From Paracoccaceae bacterium (GTDB lineage Bacteria; Pseudomonadota; Alphaproteobacteria; Rhodobacterales; Rhodobacteraceae): DNA of 5,808 nucleotides. A program made the translations under genes and the position numbers. Positions 1-5,808 of the stretch are shown here, piece by piece. The DNA lies in contig JAHRVZ010000061.1 of assembly GCA_019090405.1 (NCBI GenBank), forward strand, positions 1 through 5,808, read 5' to 3'. The notes under the pieces were generated by a model that was given only the letters and a program-made list of their open reading frames with translations, made no database searches and was not told where the DNA came from. Every line of letters begins with the position of its first letter. Positions within the stretch are counted from its first letter, which is position 1.

Positions 1-106
1 TGCTCTGGCCGATCAGGTCAGCATGCGTATGGGGTCTGAGAGGCATGAACAATTGCTGGATCTGCTTAACGAATTGAATGCCGCTGAGACCCAAACAGAC
101 CAGTAA
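1..106 (+). CDS. C-terminal end of an unidentified plus-strand gene, possibly a MarR-family regulator
   Basis: An open frame enters from the left edge (first full codon at 2) and stops at TAA 104-106, giving 34 residues that begin ALADQVSMRMG and end with a polar tail. The segment RHEQLLDLLNEL looks like an amphipathic terminal helix. The pattern of a helix, then a glycine-containing turn, then a leucine-rich last helix resembles the C-terminal dimerisation helix of MarR-type transcription factors, but 34 residues are too few to prove a family. The gene runs toward ghrA, so the two are convergent. No strong terminator follows: the hairpin at 165-180 is AT-rich and lacks a T tract. That a coding end is present is fairly likely; the family assignment is a guess. 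Confidence 0.5.
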   Translation, partial: ALADQVSMRMGSERHEQLLDLLNELNAAETQTDQ

Positions 107-164
107 CTTTGGAACGCGGTGCCTTATTGCGCGCGTTGCAAAGCCAAGCCGGGTCAGGAACGTC

Positions 165-180
165 TTAATCGACGGATTAA
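165..180. repeat. Perfect inverted repeat TTAATC-gacg-GATTAA
   Basis: Two 6-base arms (165-170 and 175-180) are exact reverse complements around a 4-base loop. The downstream bases (181 onward) are not a T tract, so this is a poor intrinsic terminator. The element also reads TTAA-N8-TTAAC. That is one base wider than the TTAA-N7-TTAAC box known for the alphaproteobacterial response regulator CtrA, so it is a near match, not a match. It could be an operator, a weak hairpin or chance. Confidence 0.35.
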
Positions 181-210
181 CATGGCTGTTTGTCTGGGAA
201 GGTGAACTTT

Positions 211-273
211 GTGACCGAAAACACGAATTTACCAAAGACAAAATCTGCTAAGGCCAGATTGCGCGCTCAGTAA
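211..273 (+). CDS. Possible 20-residue basic small protein
   Basis: A GTG start at 211 is preceded by GGGAAGGTGA (196-205). This contains AGGTGA, a good match to the anti-Shine-Dalgarno end of 16S rRNA, at normal distance from the start. The frame runs 20 codons to TAA 271-273 and encodes a lysine/arginine-rich peptide ending KARLRAQ. Its last 7 bases overlap the 3' end of the convergent ghrA gene. The pattern NL-K-K-AKAR-RA faintly recalls the start of the DUF4169 family of small alphaproteobacterial proteins, but it is far too short for that family and I do not claim homology. The initiation signal is the only positive evidence. It may equally be a chance ORF in a 3' untranslated region, or the remnant of a decayed gene. 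Confidence 0.2.
   Translation: MTENTNLPKTKSAKARLRAQ
241..260 (-). terminator. Candidate weak terminator after ghrA
   Basis: Read on the minus strand just past the ghrA stop, AATCTG (260-255) pairs perfectly with CAGATT (247-242) across a 7-base loop. A moderately T-rich stretch, TTGTCTTT, follows (241-234). The stem has only two G-C pairs of six, so it is weak for an intrinsic terminator, but position and orientation suit the end of the mreB-ghrA transcript. No better candidate lies between the two convergent stops. Confidence 0.35.
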
Positions 274-1199
274 CCCTGCGCACGATCCACAAGATGCAAG
301 AGCGGCTCATTTGCCTCGCCACGGCGGACATTTTCGGCAATGATTTGCGATGCGGTAACCGGACGGGTTTCCGAGGCGATATGCGGCGTGACCGTCACCG
401 CCGGATGCGACCAAAATGGATGGGATGCAGGTAGCGGTTCAGTTCGGAATACATCCAGTGTCGCATGGCCGATTTGACCGCTGTCCAATGCCGCCAACAA
501 AGCGTTGTCATCAATCAAAGACCCTCTGCCCGGATTGATAATAACAGCCCCACGCGGCATCTGCGCCAATGTTGTAGGGTTCAGAGTGTCCTGTGTGGCA
601 GGCGTGTCCGGCAACAAAAGGATCAGAATCTCGGCGGTTTTTAGCGATTGCATAAGTCCCTTTGGCCCATGTCGCGTTGTGATCCCGTTGATAATCTTAG
701 GGGATTTGCTCCACCCGGTGACTGGGAAACCAAGCGTTGACAGGGCGCGTGCGCAGTCCTGTCCCAGCTCTCCCAGTCCCAGAATGGTTACTGGGCGGTC
801 TTGTGCCAATGGCGGGATATCCTTGCGCCAAATCCCGTCCTGTCCGCAAATATGGGCGTCCAGTCCCAGATGGTGGCGCAAAGTGTGGCCGGCGACCCAT
901 TCGGTCATACCTTGCTTTAGGCCAGCATCGACCATGCGGGCAAGCGGGACGGTCAATGTGGCATTGCCAGTTATGTTTTCGACTCCGGCCCACAGGTTCA
1001 GCACCGCTTTGAGTCGGGTGTAAGGCGTGAAATCCTGCACATCGCTGTTTGGCGCATAGACAATATAGTCCACGTCGGACGGAGCGAACTGGGCGCGCAA
1101 ATCAAAGTCGATGCCTGCGTCAGTCAGCGCTTTGCTTAGTGGTGCCTGATAGGTGGACCACCGATCTGGCGTGGCGGCGAACAGGATATTTACGGTCAT
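267..1199 (-). CDS. ghrA: Glyoxylate/hydroxypyruvate reductase A (D-2-hydroxyacid dehydrogenase)
   Basis: A soluble cytoplasmic oxidoreductase of 310 residues that by family reduces glyoxylate to glycolate and hydroxypyruvate to D-glycerate; E. coli GhrA has 312. The N-terminal substrate domain includes LWAGVENI (69-76). The Rossmann nucleotide-binding loop is GLGELG (141-146). The catalytic Arg-Glu-His set of 2-hydroxyacid dehydrogenases is visible as Arg225 (NPGRGSLI), Glu254 (DVFRTEPLP) and His273 (TPHIAS). The C-terminus VDRAQGY closely matches the VDRARGY ending of GhrA proteins, which supports this subgroup over generic SerA-like dehydrogenases. The second Rossmann strand is followed by WSKS (163-166) rather than an acidic residue, which suggests NADPH over NADH. 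The ATG start lies 13 bases after the rodA stop with only a weak GGA ribosome site, so translation probably depends on rodA. The exact physiological substrate is inferred. Confidence 0.92.
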   Translation of the reverse strand: MTVNILFAATPDRWSTYQAPLSKALTDAGIDFDLRAQFAPSDVDYIVYAPNSDVQDFTPYTRLKAVLNLWAGVENITGNATLTVPLARMVDAGLKQGMTEWVAGHTLRHHLGLDAHICGQDGIWRKDIPPLAQDRPVTILGLGELGQDCARALSTLGFPVTGWSKSPKIINGITTRHGPKGLMQSLKTAEILILLLPDTPATQDTLNPTTLAQMPRGAVIINPGRGSLIDDNALLAALDSGQIGHATLDVFRTEPLPASHPFWSHPAVTVTPHIASETRPVTASQIIAENVRRGEANEPLLHLVDRAQGY

Positions 1200-1212
1200 T
1201 CAGCTAAGTCCA

Positions 1213-2352
1213 TCAACGAGGGCGGTGAATATGCGCGCTTTGCACCAGACCAAAGGCAACCATCAGCACCATCATGGCAGAGCCTCCATAGCTGACCAGC
1301 GGCAGCGGCACGCCAACCACCGGAGCCAACCCCATGACCATCGACATATTGACTGCGAAGAACAGGAAAAATGTCAGGGCAATGCCCAGGGTGACAAGCG
1401 ATGAAAACCGATCACGCGTGGCCAGGGCGATGAAAATGCAAAACACGGTAATCAGGATGTAAAGCGTCAAAAGTGATATCCCACCAACAAAGCCAAATTC
1501 CTCAGCCAGCGTAGTGAAAATGAAATCGGTTTGCTTTTCCGGCAGAAAATTCAATCGCGACTGGGTGCCTTGCATGAAACCGCGCCCGGTCCAGCCCCCC
1601 GACCCCAGTGCAATTTTGGATTGGGTGATGTGATAACCCGCGCCCAGTGGATCGCTTGCAGGATCCAAAAACGTATCAATCCGGCGGAACTGATAGTCTT
1701 TGAGCATCTGCCAATCTGCACCGCGGCTTTGAAATATGGCTACCACCAATCCAACGCCTGCCGATAGAACTGCTACGAAATAGGCCCAGTGAACCCCGGC
1801 GAGAAACATCATACCGCCCCCGGCAATGATCAATAACAGCGACGTGCCAAGGTCAGGTTGACGTAGCACCATTAGCGTTGGCAACAGGATCAACAGCACC
1901 GGGATCACCACCCAAAAAGGCCGTGAAATTCGTTTTGCCGGCAACCAGTCGTAATAGGCTGCAAGCAGCATAATCATGGTGATTTTCATCAGCTCGGATG
2001 GTTGCAAGCGCATGAACCCAAGGTCGATCCACCTCTGAGCGCCCATGCCAACCTCGCCAATCAGATCGACCAGAATTAGCAAAACAATTGTCAGGGCATA
2101 GGCCAAAGCTGCAACATTGCGCCAGAACCAGATCGGGATAACGGCGACTATCAGCATCACCACCAACCCAACGCCAAAGCGTTTCATCTGCGGTTCAGCC
2201 CAGGGGGTAAACGACCCACCAGCGACAGAATAAAGCATCAGAAACCCAACGCCGGCAACCGAAATCAGCAACAACACCAGCGGCCAGTTCAGATAGGCAA
2301 TTTTGCGCAGACCTGACGGGACAGATTTGACGGAATGTTCAAGATAACTCAT
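1213..2352 (-). CDS. rodA: RodA, SEDS-family peptidoglycan glycosyltransferase
   Basis: An integral inner-membrane polymerase that by family joins lipid II into glycan strands for side-wall growth, in complex with PBP2. The 379 residues (E. coli RodA 370) have about ten hydrophobic segments, roughly at 22-42, 59-75, 78-97, 119-133, 146-161, 165-184, 188-207, 283-309, 318-338 and 344-371, with the large extracytoplasmic loop at 208-278. SEDS signatures are GAQRWI (104-109), QPSELMK (117-123), RQPDLGTS (164-171), AEEFGF (283-288) and PLPLVSYGGSAM (349-360). Asp276 in FLPEKQTDFIF corresponds to the essential catalytic aspartate of RodA proteins. PEKQTDFIF and the pairing with a PBP2 gene point to RodA rather than FtsW. 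The start codon overlaps the mrdA stop as ATGA, implying translational coupling and matched amounts. The gene appears intact. Confidence 0.96.
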   Translation of the reverse strand: MSYLEHSVKSVPSGLRKIAYLNWPLVLLLISVAGVGFLMLYSVAGGSFTPWAEPQMKRFGVGLVVMLIVAVIPIWFWRNVAALAYALTIVLLILVDLIGEVGMGAQRWIDLGFMRLQPSELMKITMIMLLAAYYDWLPAKRISRPFWVVIPVLLILLPTLMVLRQPDLGTSLLLIIAGGGMMFLAGVHWAYFVAVLSAGVGLVVAIFQSRGADWQMLKDYQFRRIDTFLDPASDPLGAGYHITQSKIALGSGGWTGRGFMQGTQSRLNFLPEKQTDFIFTTLAEEFGFVGGISLLTLYILITVFCIFIALATRDRFSSLVTLGIALTFFLFFAVNMSMVMGLAPVVGVPLPLVSYGGSAMMVLMVAFGLVQSAHIHRPR

Positions 2353-4292
2353 GCCCGGTCTTTCCCGTCCTTGTCACCACCGGGGCGTTCACGGCGCAGG
2401 CGTTCCTGTTGTGCTTTGATTTTACTGCGGTCCTTGGACGGGTAGGCGGCAAGCGGTGGCGTGCCTCCATAAAGCGCCTGAAGCGTGATGTCGCGCGCAA
2501 TAGGTGCTGCCGCAACAGAACCACCGCCGCCATGTTCGACAACGACGGCAACGGCGAATTTTGGATTGTCAAAGGGTGCAAAATCAACAAACAGCGCGTG
2601 ATCGCGGCGTTCCCAAGGCAGATCCCGGTTGTGGATCACCCCAGCGCGGCGTTCGGCTGCTGTAATGTTGCGGACCTGACTGGTGCCGGTTTTCCCGGCC
2701 ATACGATAACCATCTTCAATGATGCGACTGCGATAGGCCGTGCCGCGCCGGTCGTTGCTGACGGCAAACATGGCGCGGCGAACCAGTCGCAGATGGTTTT
2801 CATTGACGTCTAGGGGGGTACCGGCGCCCGTGGGCTGTTCGGCACTGTTCACCGACTTTACCAATCGGGGTTCGATGCTGCGCCCGGTGGCAAGACGTGC
2901 GGTCATCACCGCAAGCTGCATGGGCGAGGCAAGCATAAAGCCCTGCCCAATTGCCGCATTTGCCGTGTCACCAATAAGCCAGTCTTCACCGTGGTTGCGC
3001 TTTTTCCAGTCCCGATCCGGAGCAAGGCCGCGCGCAACCGCCGACATTGGCAGATCATGGCGAACACCAAGACCGAATTTCTTGGCCATGGCGGAAATCT
3101 TGTCGATCCCAACTTTAAGTGCGAGGTCATAATAAAAGACATCGCAGCTTTGTTTTAGCGAGTTTTCCAAATCCACATGCCCGTGCCCTGCGCGTTTCCA
3201 GCAATGGAACCGGCGCCCTGAGATCTCTAGATGACCTGGGCAATAGACGGTATCGTCAGCCCCGATTATCCCGGCTTCTAGACCCGCCATCGCAGTGATC
3301 ATTTTAAACGTTGATCCCGGCGGATAGGTGCCTTGTACGGTTTTGTTGGCCAGTGGACGGTACGGATTTTCTGTCAGCGCGCGGTAATCTGCCACCGAAA
3401 TGCCGCGTACAAACAGGTTCGGATCAAAGCTGGGGGCTGATGCTATGGCGGGCAGATCACCGGTTTCGCAGTCAACAACCACGGCACTGGCGCTTTCAAC
3501 GCCCAGCCGCGCCTGCACATAGGCCTGCAAATCGGCGTCGACCGACAGTTGCAGGTCGGCCCCCGGCTGGCCTTCGCGGCGGTCCAGTTCACGCATGATA
3601 CGCCCGGTTGCGTTGACCTCGACCCGTTTGGCCCCGGCCTTGCCGCGCAAATTGTCCTCTTCCTTGGCCTCAAGCCCGACTTTGCCGATCTGAAACCGAG
3701 GGATGCGCAGCAATTGGTCCGGGTCGTCGATGCGATCCAGATCATAGTCGCTGACCGGGCCGACATAGCCGACCACATGGGCGAAATCAGCCCCTTGCGG
3801 ATAGACCCGCGTCAGACCAACCTCGGGGGTGATGCCGGGCAGGGCGGGCGCATTGACGGCGATTTTGCTGACGTCTTGCCAGCTGATCTGATCGGCGACG
3901 GTAATGGGCAGAAACGGCGGGCTGCGGCGCATTTCGGTCTGTGCGCGTTCCAGATCTGTTGGGACAAGATCAATCAATTGAGACAGGCGAGACAGGATTA
4001 CGTCAACATCGCCTGCATCCTCGGGGACAATAACAACACGATACGAGGGCGTGTTCTGGGCAATGACCACACCGTTGCGGTCAAACAATTTGCCTCGTGC
4101 TGGTGGAATCAGGCGAATGTTGATGCGGTTTTCTTCGGCAAGCAGACGGAACTGGTCTGCCTGTTCGACCTGCAAATACCGCATCCGCATTCCCAATGCC
4201 CCGGCAAAGGCAAGCTGCGCACCACCCAGCAACAACGCGCGGCGACCCATTTTGCGGTGTGTCGCTTCCAGTTCTTTGGGCGATCGTCTCAT
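2349..4292 (-). CDS. mrdA: Penicillin-binding protein 2 (elongation-specific D,D-transpeptidase)
   Basis: A class B PBP of 647 residues (E. coli PBP2 633) that cross-links new glycan strands made by RodA and is the partner that activates RodA. A short cytoplasmic N-terminus is followed by one membrane anchor (about 19-36). The pedestal domain includes the family motif PPARGKLFDRNG (63-74). The transpeptidase domain has all three active-site motifs: STFK with nucleophile Ser327 and Lys330, SCD at 382-384 (the PBP2-type variant of SxN), and KTG at 534-536. Between the first two lie Cys351, Cys364, His370 and Cys383, a likely zinc site like that known in Acinetobacter PBP2. The C-terminus (618-647) is a charged, Lys/Arg-rich tail beyond the catalytic fold. 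The start overlaps the mreD stop and the stop overlaps the rodA start, both as ATGA. The protein is expected to be the target of mecillinam-type beta-lactams. Confidence 0.96.
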   Translation of the reverse strand: MRRSPKELEATHRKMGRRALLLGGAQLAFAGALGMRMRYLQVEQADQFRLLAEENRINIRLIPPARGKLFDRNGVVIAQNTPSYRVVIVPEDAGDVDVILSRLSQLIDLVPTDLERAQTEMRRSPPFLPITVADQISWQDVSKIAVNAPALPGITPEVGLTRVYPQGADFAHVVGYVGPVSDYDLDRIDDPDQLLRIPRFQIGKVGLEAKEEDNLRGKAGAKRVEVNATGRIMRELDRREGQPGADLQLSVDADLQAYVQARLGVESASAVVVDCETGDLPAIASAPSFDPNLFVRGISVADYRALTENPYRPLANKTVQGTYPPGSTFKMITAMAGLEAGIIGADDTVYCPGHLEISGRRFHCWKRAGHGHVDLENSLKQSCDVFYYDLALKVGIDKISAMAKKFGLGVRHDLPMSAVARGLAPDRDWKKRNHGEDWLIGDTANAAIGQGFMLASPMQLAVMTARLATGRSIEPRLVKSVNSAEQPTGAGTPLDVNENHLRLVRRAMFAVSNDRRGTAYRSRIIEDGYRMAGKTGTSQVRNITAAERRAGVIHNRDLPWERRDHALFVDFAPFDNPKFAVAVVVEHGGGGSVAAAPIARDITLQALYGGTPPLAAYPSKDRSKIKAQQERLRRERPGGDKDGKDRA

Positions 4293-4828
4293 GCGCGCGC
4301 CGCCTTTGCGTCGCTGTCAGAAGGCGCAAGCGTACGCACGCCAAATAGGGATTGGGTAATCAAAACCACCAGTGGATAGATGATAATGGTCATCAGCATC
4401 TGCATCAGAGTTAACCCCAGAGGAGCCTGCCCTACGGCCAGAATTGACAGCACCAACCGGTTGGCAAGTGTGATCGCCAACAGCACAATGCAGACAGCGA
4501 TCCATTCTCCGGCAAAGCTGGCGTCTTTAAGCCCGGCAAAGCGCAGTCGCAGATATTCGGTGCCGATCAGAACCAACAGCGCAAGCAATCCGGGAGGCCG
4601 CTGAAACATCAGATCGGCGATCAACATCACCGCAGCAATGCTTAGGATCGGGACATAGTCAGGCCGTCGCAGCGCCCATGCAAAGATGAATGCAATCAGC
4701 AGGTCGGGCGGTGCCCATCGGTGTGGAACAGAATCCAAAGGCAGCAAGTGAAAAAACATGATCAGCAGGCATAGCGCAATAAAGCAACTGCGCATGATCC
4801 AGATATGTGCAGGTGAATTAACCATCAT
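4289..4828 (-). CDS. mreD: MreD, rod shape-determining membrane protein
   Basis: A small, very hydrophobic inner-membrane protein of the elongasome, known to associate with MreC. With the start chosen here it has 179 residues, with membrane segments around 11-30, 41-53, 58-74, 79-95, 107-130 and 138-163. Recognisable features are PPDLL (40-44), RRPDYVP (54-60) and ADLMFQRPPGL (71-81), as in alphaproteobacterial MreD. An open frame extends to an ATG at 4864, but that start would overlap mreC by 47 bases and add a polar extension. I prefer the ATG at 4828, or the adjacent ATG at 4825, because AGG lies 6 or 9 bases upstream and the overlap with the mreC stop is then only 11 or 8 bases. An ATG at 4795 is also possible but would remove SPAHIW, which precedes the first membrane helix. 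The short polar C-terminal tail runs into the mrdA start by an ATGA overlap. Confidence 0.88.
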   Translation of the reverse strand: MMVNSPAHIWIMRSCFIALCLLIMFFHLLPLDSVPHRWAPPDLLIAFIFAWALRRPDYVPILSIAAVMLIADLMFQRPPGLLALLVLIGTEYLRLRFAGLKDASFAGEWIAVCIVLLAITLANRLVLSILAVGQAPLGLTLMQMLMTIIIYPLVVLITQSLFGVRTLAPSDSDAKAARA

Positions 4829-5711
4829 CGTCAACCTGCACTGTCGCATCGGTCTGAGGAACAACTATGTCGCCCGGATCGGTCACGGCTTCGGTGCCAA
4901 GATGGCGCAGAACCCGCAGAAATTCGAGCCGTTCATAGTCGGCAGACAGGCGCACACGCAATCGACCTGCCGGATCGACAGCGATCTGTCCGATCAGTAA
5001 TCCGGCCGGAAACACGCCTCCATCACCAGAGCTGATAACCCGATCACCGGGGCGCACCAGATCCGGGTTCTCAAGAAAGTCGATCAGCGGAACTGGGGTG
5101 TTGTCACCTGCCACCAACGCCGATTGCCCCGAAGGCTGCACCAAAGCAGGCACCGAGCTTGCCGCATCGGTCAACAGGATCACACGGGCGGTATTTTTGC
5201 CAGTGCCGGAAATCCGTCCAACAAGCCCAATACCATCCATCGCGGCCCAGCCATCCATGATGCCGTCACGTGCGCCGACATTCAGCAGTACGGACTGCCG
5301 GAACGGCGAGCCGCTATCGGCCAGCACAACCCCCGTCACAAAGGTCAGACGTGGGTCCAGCCGGACGTTGTTCAGGTCCAGCAGCCGGGCGTTTTCCTGC
5401 TCAAGTTGCAGTGCGGCCTCTTTCCAGGCGCGCATTTGGCGCAATTCACTGCGCAATTCGCGGTTTTGGTCCGCAAGACGCTGATAACTTTGAAAATCCC
5501 GCATAAGGTTAACAACGCCATTGACCGGCGCCATCGCCCATCCCATCGACGGAACAATGGTGTCCGCGACCTGCGCGCGAAACCGTTCAACGCGGGGGTT
5601 GTCGATACGCCAGACCAGAAAAACCGCCAGCAAACAAAGGCAGACGATCCACAACAGCAACCGGCGCAACGGGCCGGTATAGTCATCGCGTTGTGATCTG
5701 TCCTTGGCCAA
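4818..5711 (-). CDS. mreC: MreC, rod shape-determining protein
   Basis: A bitopic inner-membrane protein of 297 residues whose periplasmic part is known to bind PBP2 and promote the active state of the RodA-PBP2 pair. Visible parts are a basic cytoplasmic N-terminus, one membrane helix (about 17-34), a coiled-coil region (about 72-113, rich in Glu, Arg, Gln and Leu), and the beta-barrel domain from about 120. That domain contains the family signatures GLVGRI (162-167), SSVPA (185-189) and GVFPAGLLIGQI (232-243). The start is TTG at 5711, giving MAKDRSQ; AAGGA sits 6 bases upstream and no ATG is in frame before residue 56. An acidic tail, VDDDG, ends at TAA 4818-4820 inside the start region of mreD. 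Fifty bases separate it from mreB. Confidence 0.94.
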   Translation of the reverse strand: MAKDRSQRDDYTGPLRRLLLWIVCLCLLAVFLVWRIDNPRVERFRAQVADTIVPSMGWAMAPVNGVVNLMRDFQSYQRLADQNRELRSELRQMRAWKEAALQLEQENARLLDLNNVRLDPRLTFVTGVVLADSGSPFRQSVLLNVGARDGIMDGWAAMDGIGLVGRISGTGKNTARVILLTDAASSVPALVQPSGQSALVAGDNTPVPLIDFLENPDLVRPGDRVISSGDGGVFPAGLLIGQIAVDPAGRLRVRLSADYERLEFLRVLRHLGTEAVTDPGDIVVPQTDATVQVDDDG

Positions 5712-5714
5712 TGG

Positions 5715-5724
5715 GTATCCTTTT
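5715..5724 (-). promoter_or_regulatory. Ribosome binding site that fixes the TTG start of mreC
   Basis: The minus strand reads AAAAGGATACCCATTG across 5724-5709. The AAGGA core is followed by a 6-base spacer and then TTG. No ATG or GTG occurs in the mreC frame between the mreB stop and this TTG, so this site selects the start. Confidence 0.7.
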
Positions 5725-5761
5725 AGAGCAGGTGTGAACCATTGCTGAAAGGGTGCGCGCG

Positions 5762-5808
5762 TTAGCTGTCGTAGTCAATCGCGTGGCGCAGTTGCTTTTC
5801 GTATTCCA
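5762..5808 (-). CDS. mreB: C-terminal end of MreB, actin-like rod shape protein (partial)
   Basis: The window edge cuts this gene. Only 14 sense codons and the TAA stop (5764-5762) remain, encoding EYEKQLRHAIDYDS. The sequence and its position directly before mreC fit the end of MreB, the cytoplasmic ATP-binding filament that organises the elongasome beneath the inner membrane. No diagnostic actin-fold motif is inside the window, so the assignment rests mainly on the mreC/mreD context. The 50 bases to mreC show no terminator hairpin, so the genes are probably co-transcribed from a promoter upstream of mreB. Confidence 0.8.
   Translation of the reverse strand, partial: EYEKQLRHAIDYDS

Noticed and set aside
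107..205. In-frame continuation past the TAA at 104-106, including a GTG-start 28-codon frame with a CARC motif (119-205)
   Set aside because: Readthrough or a CxxC peptide is tempting, but there is no clear ribosome site at good spacing, no recoding signal, and the frame is too short to recognise.
505..1023. 172-codon plus-strand frame opposite ghrA
   Set aside because: It is antisense to a gene with complete catalytic motifs, its product is of no recognisable family, and no convincing ribosome site was noted.
4185..4253. GRRALLLGG near the PBP2 N-terminus as a twin-arginine (Tat) signal
   Set aside because: The segment is followed by a normal, uncleaved class B PBP membrane anchor and lacks the full Tat consensus; the arginines fit the positive-inside rule.
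3549..4379. 276-codon open frame on the plus strand opposite mrdA
   Set aside because: It lies wholly antisense to well-supported mrdA/mreD, shows no recognisable domain, and long antisense frames are common in GC-rich codon usage.
4829..4864. Longer MreD beginning at the ATG at 4864
   Set aside because: It would overlap mreC by 47 bases and add a non-conserved polar extension, whereas ATGs at 4828/4825 have AGG at good spacing.
5712..5761. Possible promoter or terminator between mreB and mreC
   Set aside because: No hairpin with a T tract and no clear -35/-10 pair is visible in these 50 bases, apart from the mreC ribosome site.

Overview
The window carries one minus-strand cluster for lateral cell-wall synthesis (the elongasome or Rod complex), with a 2-hydroxyacid dehydrogenase gene at its downstream end. 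It most likely comes from an alphaproteobacterium of the Rhodobacterales (Roseobacter/Rhodobacter group). The reasons are the gene order mreB-mreC-mreD-mrdA-rodA, the style of the MreC and MreD sequences, a PBP2 with a basic C-terminal tail, and the moderately GC-rich composition. The genus cannot be named from the sequence alone.

Layout, in minus-strand transcription order from high to low coordinates: the last 15 codons of mreB (5762-5808); mreC (4818-5711, TTG start behind a good ribosome binding site); mreD (4289-4828, overlapping mreC by a few bases); mrdA/PBP2 (2349-4292); rodA (1213-2352); and a ghrA-type glyoxylate/hydroxypyruvate reductase (267-1199). The mreD/mrdA and mrdA/rodA junctions are both ATGA stop-start overlaps. 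The rodA-ghrA gap is 13 bases, and the mreB-mreC gap is 50 bases with no visible terminator. The whole block therefore looks like a single transcript whose promoter lies upstream of mreB, outside the window.

At the low-coordinate edge, a plus-strand gene ends at 106 (34 C-terminal residues, possibly a MarR-type regulator) and converges on ghrA. The roughly 160 bases between the two stops hold two inverted repeats. One (242-260) could act as a weak terminator for the ghrA end of the operon. The same stretch holds a 20-codon GTG-start ORF with a good Shine-Dalgarno sequence, of unknown reality.

How the genes work together: MreB filaments under the membrane organise the complex, MreC and MreD link them to the periplasm, RodA (SEDS glycosyltransferase) polymerises lipid II into glycan strands, and PBP2 cross-links these strands and activates RodA. 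GhrA is a soluble metabolic enzyme with no obvious part in this machine; its position suggests co-expression only. I found no mobile element, CRISPR array, RNA gene or convincing new system. The observations worth a second look are the Cys-rich probable zinc site in PBP2, the minimal relay ORF between rodA and ghrA, the small ORF at 211-273, and the inverted repeat at 165-180.
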